Source: Nemertoderma westbladi | Lineage: Eukaryota; Xenacoelomorpha; Nemertodermatida; Nemertodermatidae | Reading direction: 5' to 3' | Assembly (NCBI GenBank): GCA_032718475.1 | Contig: JAUCBJ010008782.1 | Location: 1-38,612 of the forward strand | Length of the DNA: 38,612 bases | Shown here: in pieces, positions 10,785-20,055 of the stretch | Position numbering within the stretch: position 1 is the stretch's first letter | Layout of the letters: every line of letters begins with the position of its first letter | Program-made: the position numbers and the translations under genes | Notes under the pieces: generated by a model | Told to the model about the DNA's origin: nothing | What the model saw: only the letters and a program-made list of their open reading frames with translations | Databases searched by the model: none

Positions 10785-11776
10785 TTAAACTACATGCAAC
10801 GATATGGCTTAGTTACAATTCACATATATGGCGCATTCTTTAGGAAATGCTTCGTTATCAGTCTCACTCATACACAATGCTGCACAATACTGCACACTGA
10901 TCTGCCGATCTTCACTGATTTTAGTCACATATAAAAGGAACACAGACCGACTCATGTAGGGTCTATCAGATAACATTAGATTCACTTCAAACCACTTTAA
11001 CATAAGTCACAATCGTTATATGTAACCTGTCTCTCTTACCTTCGGTATATCAAGAATATTGGGTTTTCGGGGTTATTTCTCGTTATTCCAAATATAATAT
11101 TTCATCAACCATATAATGAATAACCGACAGTAAATAGCAGTATAACGTTATAAAAGTATGCACGACAAGACCAGCCAAGCATTGAGTAAGTTGTTAACCA
11201 TTGAGTTACCCAGTGACCCAGTGATAACGGATATATGTCCTTATAATTAAGCCTACTAGTGTTAGGCTAAAAGCAGAAAAGCACAAATATTCCAAAAGCC
11301 GTTCTTTCTTGGCTCAGGACTGAATGATAACACTGCCCATAAAGCATTGCGTGATTTCTAGGAAATTTCTGTACAAGAACAGTAAAAACGCTCTGATTGG
11401 TTGACTGAACTGAGAGGCACCGTAGAACAAAGAAAATCGACACGTATACAGCTCAGCTGTTAACCGTCGTCATAGTAACTACTGTTTCAAGAGGATCTAG
11501 CTATTTTGCGTCATAGAATTGCCATAGAATCACCAACCATGTCCCCCAAAGTACACATACGGAAGAAATAGCTCTTAGGTCCTCTAAAAAACACCGATAC
11601 AGCAATAATACGGCCTCTTACGCCTACTAAACCAACTACAGAGTATTTTACGGGAAAAATAAGGAAAATAACCGGGCAATTCCGCAAAAGCTTTTACACC
11701 GCTCCCAGAAAATGGGATTTTCAGTCTATAAAATATAAAAATCACAGTTTCTAAAACATAAAGATACTCTAAACAG

Positions 11777-11983
11777 TTAGTTTTTCTTGCGCGGACGGCG
11801 TTCACGCAGTTTCCCGAGGCCAGCAAGAGTCCTTTTCTCTTTGGGGCGAGCCACTTTACTAGAAAGGCTATAACTCCTGGGTAAAGGGTGCAATACAATT
11901 GCATTAGAAGGTTTGGGTTTACGGTCGGTGTCTCGTCCATTTCGATATGCTTCTCCTCGAGCTGATTTTCCTCCGCTTGTCAT
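11777..11983 (-). other. Short basic reading frame, unrecognised
   Basis: From the ATG at 11983 this 68-codon frame is strongly basic and ends KLRERRPRKKN. It lies in the same unidentified minus-strand unit as the broken frame at 12.3-13.3 kb and may be its 3' part. No known domain was recognised. The overlapping longer frame (11584-11940) has no recognisable motif either. Confidence 0.3.
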
Positions 11984-12166
11984 GGGATACGTTCGTCCAA
12001 AACTCTCGCAGAGAATAGGGTTTTCTAAGCTTGATATCTTCTTAGAGATTCGAGATTTCCCAATCGAACTGAGATAAGGCCAATTCGTTTATCGATTGGA
12101 CTTACTGTTATAACTTACGTTTATCTGAACAAACGCAGGTTTCTTTTTTGATCTTTATAGAATAGC

Positions 12167-12229
12167 GTTTAACTCGTTTCGTACAACGCTCTCCTTCACC
12201 TTGATGAAGGGTTGTATCGCGTTAAACGG
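12167..12229. repeat. Imperfect hairpin, about 63 bp
   Basis: The outer arms CGTTTAAC and GTTAAACG, middle arms TACAAC and GTTGTA, and inner arms CCTTCA and TGAAGG (loop CCTTGA) form a three-part stem with small bulges. It lies between the two unrecognised minus-strand frames. Confidence 0.7.
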
Positions 12230-12336
12230 GGACGACCATACGGTTGGATAGTGATATTAGGTGTCCGCGTCACAATCCGGCTAGGTAAGATGGGCGGCTA
12301 GCTAGAAATCACTGTCGGAGTGTTACCGATTAATTG

Positions 12337-13275
12337 TTAGGGTAGCACTAGATCTTTGAACAGTGAATACAGTCCGCGAGGATCCGCGACACCACCAGGA
12401 TCGCAGGTCTGAGGTCCAACTAAGGAATGAGGAGGTTTGACCGAGTATTCCGGGACTCTGATCGTAGGTTTACTCCAGGATCGTTCGAGCCGAGTGAGCA
12501 TAGGTGATACGTCAAACAAGTTTCGCTCGAAACTCCAGTAAATATAACGAGCACAACTGTGTTTAACACAACGTTTCCGTGGATGTTTATGTCTTTCCGT
12601 TTATTGGCTGGGTCTAGGGCATTTATCGTAATAATACCAAAGACGCACGTCTTGAAGGGGAAACGCGGGTGATCGCTCTCCAGTTTTACAATATTCCTCC
12701 ATCTGTTCGAAGCTATCTGGAACGACAGGTAGCGGTCGATCGGCGGTAAGATACATCATCGTAAAATAGAGCCGTTTGAGTTCCATCATAGGGTCTGGAT
12801 GTATACCTTGAGGATATCGAGTTTCGAGGTTTTGTTGACTGGCAATATTGAGATAGGTCTCTCTTAGGAATTCTAGATAATCGTTGAAGTCGCGACGTTT
12901 ATCAGGTTCTTCAACGTCTTCCCTCTCGAGTCTGTTTCGAATAGAGTTCTCGTGTTCTATTCTCGATTTATCGTTTCGACTCCGCTGGGTATGATATTTA
13001 AATAAAACCATTTCCCTTTCGGTGTCTATATCGTCGGTGTCGTGTAAATCAATAGGATGACCAGTAGTCAAGAAGTCCATATACGTACCATTACGATGCG
13101 TATAGCGAGCGGTGAATTTTCCATAGTCCAATTCACGCGTAAGTTACTTCCAGGAAATCGTAGGTTCGATATAACGACCATCATCCTCCGTAGTAGTTGG
13201 ACTAGTATCACCGCGTATCAAGCTATCAACAAACGCTTGAAAGTAGAGTATATCGCTCCCTGATACCAAGACCAT
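12337..13275 (-). pseudogene. Unrecognised reading frame interrupted by two in-frame TAA codons
   Basis: One minus-strand frame starts at an ATG at 13275 and runs 43 codons to a TAA (13144-13146). It stays open for 180 codons to a second TAA (12601-12603), then continues for about 88 codons to a third. The middle part is acidic and hydrophilic, for example HDTDDIDTEREM and NRLEREDVEEPDKRRDF, with a tyrosine-rich end (RLWYYYDKCPRP). The last part is basic at first (HKHPRKRCVKH). No domain was recognised. A GT dinucleotide near the first stop could be a splice donor. The upstream G/C-rich leader (13,330-13,680) hints at a retroelement 5' end, but no LTR pair was found. Confidence 0.45.
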
Positions 13276-13299
13276 CTTCTATCAACTCCGTCATATCTG

Positions 13300-14980
13300 C
13301 TATATATGAGTTTATTAATATTATAATGAGTTTATATTTAGGCTAGCGAGCGTCGCTGCCTACCCCAATCAGCCCCCGGACAGTGCGAGATCCTCAGCGC
13401 CGATGTGTCGTCGCCGCTGTACTTTCGCCAACGACGTAGCCGCACAACGACAACGACAACCGGCACAAGTCACTCGACTGTCCGTCCCAAAGGCTTAGAT
13501 ACACCTCAGGTTCTTACTGGAGAGTTAGGGTTACTTTCACAATTGCGACTCGCTACTGTAAACACACCTTAGTAGTAACATTCGCCTATAAACTCACAAA
13601 TACCACACACACAACTTGTCACAAATTACACACACTCGGGTCACTTGTCCGTTAGTCAGTGCCTTCCAGAATGTCACGTTATTATCATGTATCCTTGGAT
13701 ACTAGCAGTGCGCTATTTATTCCCTATGCTATTCAATGGGACAAGCTTTCTATTGTTCTTTTAACTCAATTCTAATTCTAGCGTGGTTGTTGCTATGGTG
13801 ACATTATGCAAAGCTAGCGGTAGAATTAGGGTAATTCCAATGCATACAGATCTGGGATGTTATTTAATAGTAATTCTTTAATGGTCAATGTCCTGTTTTA
13901 TACATGGCTTTATGAATTTTATCGGCTACTGACTATGTTTGGGAGACTTTCGCACACTCATACGCATAAGAAGATAAATCTCCGCTCCCTTGATCTATTA
14001 ATTAATGGAATTTTGGGAATGTTATAAATTGCGTAAAAATGGCAATTTATTAAATTCATTAAAAGGCATGAATTTAAATTTATTCCCTGAAATTTTATTA
14101 TTTGATAATTAAATTGACATGTTTTGATTCTAGAACATGTCTGGGGACACAAGATCCTTAATTCTATGAAAATTGTCTTTTTAAGAATAGCGGTAAATGC
14201 TACGATGTCTTAATTGACTAGAATTGTTGAAGGATCTGAATTTTACAGATTTTGATTTATTAGATTTGCAAATATTAAATAATTAATATTTGAGATGGGC
14301 ACCGATTTATTCCAGAACTTGTCTGGGGACGTTAACCACTGATTCTAGAATTTGTCTTTCAAGTATATCGGTGGGTGCCACGATATCTTAATCGACTAGA
14401 ATTACAGATGGTCAAAAGGTTTAACAGATTTATTTGCGTTTCACGCTACTGTTAGAGGGACATCACGCTACTATATGTATTATTTAATATACGGTATGAG
14501 AGCAATATCGCACGAAGCAATGTCAGTGTGAAGAGGCAAGTCGTTTCCAAGGTCTACCCAGAGCTTGGTTTAGCCGAGACACGAGGATCTGAACTTTGCA
14601 TTCCTAATACTCTGCCTACCAATAATACTTAAATATAGTAGTGGCTTTATTGTACTTTAATAAGTACGGATATTTCATCTTACTGTAGTCACGTATTTAT
14701 AATATGATACGGGCAGTAAGGAAAGAGAAAAAGAATTATTTCTCGCCGTCGCACTAAATATATAATATACGTAATTAAATAATAAACGCGAATATATATT
14801 GCACTAATCTACTAAATAATCTCTAAAATACCATACTACTAAATAAAATTAAATAAAACGATTAAAATAAAATTACATAATAATACATACATAAATATAA
14901 AAATAAAACAAATACAAAATAATAGAGTCACACACCCACTCCATATGTTGTTACGTTATGGAGTCCCTAGATGTTTGAAG
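13300..14980. other. Non-coding interval with an imperfect ~190-bp direct repeat
   Basis: 13,330-13,680 is comparatively G/C-rich. Around 14,130-14,250 and 14,310-14,430 the same ordered words recur about 190 bp apart: AGAAC.TGTCTGGGGAC, then TTCTA.GAA.TTGTCTTT, then CACGAT.TCTTAAT.GACTAGAATT. From 14,740 to 14,930 the sequence is A/T-rich. This may hold the 3' untranslated region and LTR of the BEL element next to it, but no matching 5' LTR was found. Confidence 0.5.
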
Positions 14981-14982
14981 GA

Positions 14983-17900
14983 TTAGGGAGGTGGTCGTGG
15001 GAAGAGAATCTTGCCTTCCACAGTTTCCGGAGAGTCCTCCATTCCCTTCCGGTAAACACAAACGACCGACTGGGTGATTGAGTCGCTGCATCCCGAATAC
15101 ATTCCTGGTTTCCTCTTCGTCCTGGAATAGTGACGATAGAAACATCGCTCTAGGTACACGATGGCCTTACAAAGCCGATTCCAGGAGCTATAGTGGTCCG
15201 TCGCTCCCTGCAGGAGAGGTGAGAGTCCCTGCGAGACGTCTGATGTTCCAGAGCTCCAATCGCTCTCTCTGATCTTCATGAAGGATCCACTCGCGGTGGG
15301 GAGGTCCAGATCCACGGCGTCGTCCCTGGCAATATGTAATACCGACAGATCTATCCCGGGTTCAAATAACTCCGATCCACCCGTCCGGGTTTTAGGTTTG
15401 ACTTTCTCCGCTCCCTTGGCTGGTCTAATCTCAGTCGGAGTAAGATGGGAAGGCCATTCATCCTCCTTACTCAGGAAGTCGGGTTCACCTAACCGGTCTG
15501 TAGTATCTGTCAGTTCTTGGGGAGTTGCTCCTCTGGAAGCGATGTCAGTTGGATTAAACTTCTTGGGGCAATATCTCCATTGATCTACATTGGAGCTAAT
15601 ATCGTCATTATCTGAGGAGTATGGTGTTCCCTCAGTTGGGTCGTCTCCCTCACTAGTATCATCTTCCCATTCACTCACCTGGCAGACGCGATCTTGAAGC
15701 AGTCTTTCTCTGAGCGTTCTTCGGGAAGGTCCAGTAAGGTACCAACCTACTCTAGTTCTTACCGCATAGGTCTGAAGTGGTTGCGGTTGAGCAGGTCGTT
15801 TCTCCAATGTCTCCAGCGCCTCATGCGCGTTTTGACCGATTAATATTTGTACTCCAGGATAATCGGTGTCGAATCTAGGAATGTTAAGTTGTTGGGCATG
15901 ATCATCTTTGTCCCAATTATAAGGTTCCACTTGGGTGGTAGCGAAGTTCTTTATTGCCACCATTTTGACTGACCCTATACTGTGTTCTCCTAGTTTATCC
16001 TGTGGAGTGGACAACTCACCTATATAATAGTCGGCAGCCACAGCAGATTTCCAAACCTGCATGATCCCTGACATGTTTAGCTTGGTTTGGAACTTGGGTT
16101 GTCCAGCAAAGATGTCTTCGGCTAGTTCTTTATCGATGAATGTTCCTGTGCTGCCGGAGTCCAGGAGGGCGTTCACTATATAGCTCTTCTGAGGTCCGTG
16201 GACCCGTAACTGGACTACAGGAAATTCTCGGATTCCTACATTTGAAGTTGGCGCTTTCCAAGATTGTTGTTGATCTGAAGTAGTTAGGGTGAGGTCGCTG
16301 TCTGTGTCTTTCTCATACATGAGTGCTCGATACACTGCGGTGGTGTTTATTAAGTAACAGGATTCGTTTTGGTCGGAGAATTCGTCCGTATAGAATCCTT
16401 CCATCTCAGAACTTTGGTCAGTGTCGTTCACATCACTGAATTGGACATGTAGTTGTTCGGACTCACTTACCTGACTCGGGCTGCTTCGTTCGAATTCAGT
16501 GTGCAACAAGATATGATGTTTTGCACCGCACTTTGCACACCTTACGTCGGAGTAACAGGTTCGCCGTTGGTGTCCTCGTCTGAGGCAATTATAACACAAC
16601 CGCTTATCCCACATGACTTCCCGTCTCTCTTTTAATGATTTCTTTAAGAATTCATCGCACATATTCAAGCGGTGGGGCCCGTCGCACAGCACACATTTGG
16701 GTTTGATGTTACTTACTTTAACCTGTGCTGTGTGGTGCACACTTGTTCTTTCCTCGGGCTTTCTTACATGAATTCTCTTGGGAGACGTAGGAGGAGTTTT
16801 TCTTACCTGTTCTCTCCTGTCATTGGTTCGAGACTTGAATTTACTTACCTGGTCTTTAGGCGTTTTATTGACATAATAAGATCTTTCAGTGTCTTTCCCG
16901 CTATCCTCTCCTTGAGAAGTCTGGCTTTCGCCGTCGTCTGTATAACACACTGGTGTTACCCTTCTCCTAGAAACGGGTTTCTCACTTACCTTGTTTTCTA
17001 GTGTCTTCTCTCTGGACTGCCTTAGGAGCTGTAATTTCACTTCTCCATCTAAGAATGACATGAGATCAGCCATGGTAGGGTCTCGTCGTTGTTGTTCCAT
17101 CATATATAACACTGTCTTGTCCCAGCGTGTACCTACTCCGCCCTTGGGCAAATTAGATGCTAAGGCTCCTACAACCATAGAATTCTGGTATTCATGAGAC
17201 TTATCTAACCAATCTAGTTGTCTACAGATCTCCTGAATCTCGTCGGAAAACTCTATAATCCCGCTGCTAAGAAACTTTCGGGGCGCCATTAATTTTGCAT
17301 ACAAATACCTAGCTATGTTATTCTTATTACCATACCTGATGTTTAGTGTATCCCAAACTTGTCTTAATCCGTCTGGATGTCCAATAAACTTTAACGCCAT
17401 TAACTTGGGAGATCCTTCCAAGCACTCGATGAGGAATCTAAGTTTCTCACCATTAGATAGCACAGAGTTCTGTATGTTATCTTTGTAATATTCATTAAAA
17501 GGTAACCATTTCATCTCATCTCCATCGAACTTGACGATCTCTCCCACCTTTACCGCTTGCCGGGCTTCGGTTCTAGCCATTTGATGCGTAAAACTTTCTT
17601 GGGCCATCGTGTTATTTAATATCGAGTTATCGGTATATAAATTTCTCGGATTATGATCCGGTCTATAGGGAATATCATTATCAACAGGTCTATAATTACC
17701 CTTAATAGGGTTCACTATAGGAGTTTCTACTTCGCTAGCAGTATAGATGCTTGTAGGCTCCACACCTTGCGCATGAGATACTTCAGACCTAACAGGTTGA
17801 CACATTGTTACAGGGGGTGGTGGTATACCCTTTTGTGTATTTACTAATTTATCGCGTTCTAGCGCGATACTTTGCTGCACTTCTTGCAACTCTAACCTAC

Positions 17901-19275
17901 TTTCCCTTACTGTGCCCTTGAATTGCTGAACAGTCTCCTGCATCTGTCCGAGCAGGAGATCCATCCCCCGTCGTCTCTCATCCACCCATTCGACCGCCGA
18001 AGCGGGATTCGCCAACGTTGTAGCGGGCGGACGAGGGACAACGGGCGACAAATCTTGAATATTTCGCTCGGAGTCCAGGGCATGAACTGTCTCATGGGCT
18101 GTTCTGCTGGGCACAGGTAGCTTGGTACTGTGTAAAGGGAATTTAGAGGTAGGTTCAGGGAGTACAGGTGTCTCTATCACCGAAGGGGTGATTTCAAGAA
18201 CAGGCCTAATTATTTCAGGCTCATCTACTATAGTAGAGAGTCTTTCTATTGTAATTATTTGGTCTGTGGGTTCTGTACTACCTAAGTTGGTGTTATTTAG
18301 TTGCCTTCTAACAGCTGGAGGCAAATCAGGCAATTTCTGACGGTGGGATGTTCTTTTACGTCTGCTTAGACGAGATCTATTTCCTTTGCCTTCAGTATCG
18401 GTGGTATCGCCTTCCTCAGATGATGTATATCCCTGTCTTTTGGGAGTAGATCGACCCATCATCTGCATTTGACTAGCTGTTAACTGTTTATTTATGCAGT
18501 CTTGATTCTCCTGAATGTTTTCCAATTCTAGTTGGGTGGTTTCTTCAGATGCCTTTCGTTCTGCTTCTGCCAATGCAGCTGCCAAGGCCGCTGCTATTTT
18601 CTTTTTGTCTTCTATAAGTTTTTTCTTTACTTGCTCTTCTTGGACTCTAGTGATGCGGAGGAGTTCATCAAATTTAGCTTGGTTCGCAGCTAACATTTCC
18701 GCATCGATTGCGTCCAGCACAAGCTTGGTTCCTTCACTATTAGGGCTAAGCCCCTCCAGCCTTCTCCTCAACTCTTCATCTCCTACAAAGCGTTGATAGT
18801 CTGACAGATAGATGTCAATAGCATCCCTCTTATGCGGTTTCTCTGCTGTCACTTCGCTTTCTTCTTGAGAAAAAGTGGCGTCGGTTGATTCTTCATAGGT
18901 TGGCCGTTCATCATAAACCTTATCCGCCATCTTCGCTCCGCGTTCGGGCGTCCGCTCAACAGTATCCGAACTACTGGAGCTATTGGGCCGTTGAGAAGTA
19001 AGTTCTTGGCTCGCGGGTTGTTGCGGTTCCGCTGCTTCTTGGTCCCGCTTGACCTGAGCTCGAGTGCCTATGATAGACCTACGATGTTGGACTAGCCTAG
19101 GGTCTGATACTACTACTGTAGGGATGACCTTGCTTACAGTAGGAGGGGACTTGGACTTTGGTCTCAGACGCTCTATACTCTTAGCTGAGTCCCAGATCTT
19201 TTTAAGACCCTGTCTAACACTCATTCTAGCACTTTCTAAGAGGCTATCTGATAATGTTTGGTTTATGTCAGACAT
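14983..19275 (-). CDS. BEL/Pao retrotransposon Gag-protease fusion, RT/RNase H/integrase core deleted in frame
   Basis: A single 1,430-codon frame with an ATG in good context (AAACATGT). Residues about 200-265 are a Lys/Glu/Ala-rich coiled coil. About 575-745 is the DUF1759-type Gag region, with LPFNEYYKDNIQN and KLRFLIECLEGSP. About 861-925 holds zinc-binding cysteines, including a CCHC knuckle CYNCLRRGHQRRTC (894-907). About 1025-1160 is the DUF1758-type aspartic protease with the active-site motif LLDSGSTGTF (DSG at 1039-1041). In BEL elements reverse transcriptase should follow GWYLTGP (near 1177). Here, after an acidic linker, the protein goes to QWRYCPKKFNPTDIASRG, normally found between RNase H and integrase, and ends without an integrase core. 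Several hundred codons are lost, yet no stop or frameshift is present. LTRs were not identified. It is a non-autonomous element or a possible Gag-derived gene. Confidence 0.85.
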   Translation of the reverse strand: MSDINQTLSDSLLESARMSVRQGLKKIWDSAKSIERLRPKSKSPPTVSKVIPTVVVSDPRLVQHRRSIIGTRAQVKRDQEAAEPQQPASQELTSQRPNSSSSSDTVERTPERGAKMADKVYDERPTYEESTDATFSQEESEVTAEKPHKRDAIDIYLSDYQRFVGDEELRRRLEGLSPNSEGTKLVLDAIDAEMLAANQAKFDELLRITRVQEEQVKKKLIEDKKKIAAALAAALAEAERKASEETTQLELENIQENQDCINKQLTASQMQMMGRSTPKRQGYTSSEEGDTTDTEGKGNRSRLSRRKRTSHRQKLPDLPPAVRRQLNNTNLGSTEPTDQIITIERLSTIVDEPEIIRPVLEITPSVIETPVLPEPTSKFPLHSTKLPVPSRTAHETVHALDSERNIQDLSPVVPRPPATTLANPASAVEWVDERRRGMDLLLGQMQETVQQFKGTVRESRLELQEVQQSIALERDKLVNTQKGIPPPPVTMCQPVRSEVSHAQGVEPTSIYTASEVETPIVNPIKGNYRPVDNDIPYRPDHNPRNLYTDNSILNNTMAQESFTHQMARTEARQAVKVGEIVKFDGDEMKWLPFNEYYKDNIQNSVLSNGEKLRFLIECLEGSPKLMALKFIGHPDGLRQVWDTLNIRYGNKNNIARYLYAKLMAPRKFLSSGIIEFSDEIQEICRQLDWLDKSHEYQNSMVVGALASNLPKGGVGTRWDKTVLYMMEQQRRDPTMADLMSFLDGEVKLQLLRQSREKTLENKVSEKPVSRRRVTPVCYTDDGESQTSQGEDSGKDTERSYYVNKTPKDQVSKFKSRTNDRREQVRKTPPTSPKRIHVRKPEERTSVHHTAQVKVSNIKPKCVLCDGPHRLNMCDEFLKKSLKERREVMWDKRLCYNCLRRGHQRRTCYSDVRCAKCGAKHHILLHTEFERSSPSQVSESEQLHVQFSDVNDTDQSSEMEGFYTDEFSDQNESCYLINTTAVYRALMYEKDTDSDLTLTTSDQQQSWKAPTSNVGIREFPVVQLRVHGPQKSYIVNALLDSGSTGTFIDKELAEDIFAGQPKFQTKLNMSGIMQVWKSAVAADYYIGELSTPQDKLGEHSIGSVKMVAIKNFATTQVEPYNWDKDDHAQQLNIPRFDTDYPGVQILIGQNAHEALETLEKRPAQPQPLQTYAVRTRVGWYLTGPSRRTLRERLLQDRVCQVSEWEDDTSEGDDPTEGTPYSSDNDDISSNVDQWRYCPKKFNPTDIASRGATPQELTDTTDRLGEPDFLSKEDEWPSHLTPTEIRPAKGAEKVKPKTRTGGSELFEPGIDLSVLHIARDDAVDLDLPTASGSFMKIRESDWSSGTSDVSQGLSPLLQGATDHYSSWNRLCKAIVYLERCFYRHYSRTKRKPGMYSGCSDSITQSVVCVYRKGMEDSPETVEGKILFPRPPP

Positions 19276-19389
19276 GTTTGATTGTACAGTTGAATGCCTA
19301 CTGCTATATTACAGTCTAAGCAAGTCTAGTAATTCAGCATTAACTGCTAGCCTAGTAATTAATTACCGATACTGCTACTCAGTGTAGCG

Positions 19390-19530
19390 TGATATATAAT
19401 ATATTAGTATACCGGTATGCTTATAGTATATATAAGTATTATTACAGACTAGTTTATCACAGAATACCGGTAGGTAATTTTAGCACAAATATATATAAAT
19501 ATATAATAGGCCTATTGTGAATACCGGTAT
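19390..19530. repeat. A/T-rich repeat with ACCGGTA motifs, left of the unassigned transposon
   Basis: TACCGGTATGCTTATAGTAT, then TATAAGTATTATTACAGACTAG, AATACCGGTA and GGCCTATTGTGAATACCGG is largely repeated in the same orientation at about 23,224-23,365, on the other side of the transposon. The transposon therefore seems to have inserted into a tandem or locally duplicated sequence. Confidence 0.7.
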
Positions 19531-20055
19531 TAGGGTGTGTCAAAAAAAAAAATTTTGGATTTTGACTGTGCATACCCACTGGATTTGTGCATTAGGGTGA
19601 AAAAACGACACAGACGAAATTTTTCATCATTTGGCTCAGGTTAAGCCATCCCCCAAGCCGCTTGAAATTGTCAATGTTAATCGAATGGTATATTTTTGAA
19701 TGAAAAAGGCCATCTGTCAGTTAGGACACTTCCAGTCATCATATGAAGTCCATTTTGGTCTCATTCGAACCGCAATAGCCGATTTAGTGGGGGTAGATGT
19801 GATTGTCTAAGTCCTAGTACCAATATTTTGGAAACCTCAAGCTTAAATTTCGATATTACCAATAAGGGACTCATCAAAGGAGACCGCATTATCAAATTTG
19901 ACTGTTCTCTTCATTGTATTGTAACTATAGTGACATGGTTCATAATGACAATAGAAACGAAAATAAAACCGAAAATATTGATATTGATATTTAATTTATA
20001 TTAATTATTAACAATGAATAATAATTGCTATTTATATTAAATTATTAACCATGAA

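Larger units (their letters stand above)
7263..11698. repeat. Copy A of a 1.77-kb duplicated non-coding segment (interrupted by a P-type element)
   Basis: Excluding the P-type element and one target-site copy (8114-10784), this segment is 1,765 bp. It matches 24,092-26,825 (1,761 bp without its own insertion) almost base for base. The only length difference is four bases (GTAA, 7509-7512) at the insertion point in the other copy. Only a few substitutions were noticed by eye, for example near 7304 and at 11,428. The left end is a minisatellite stretch (7263 to about 7440). The right end is AAAAGCTTTTACA. No credible coding region was found. Confidence 0.92.

Noticed and set aside
10809-11003. 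64-codon minus-strand frame present identically in both duplicate copies (also 25,936-26,130)
   Set aside because: Conservation is due to recent duplication and gives no evidence of selection; no motif is present.
12337-13275. Stop codon reassignment to explain in-frame TAA codons
   Set aside because: Other genes in the window, such as the transporter and the intact transposase, use TAA or other standard stops normally, so decay or splicing is simpler.
18515-18796. Plus-strand frames opposite the BEL gag (for example a Ser/Ala-rich 93-codon frame)
   Set aside because: They are shadows of the minus-strand coiled coil; all recognisable domains are on the other strand.
14983-19275. Calling the BEL frame a complete retrotransposon
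   Set aside because: Reverse transcriptase, RNase H and integrase catalytic blocks are absent and no LTR pair could be found by eye.
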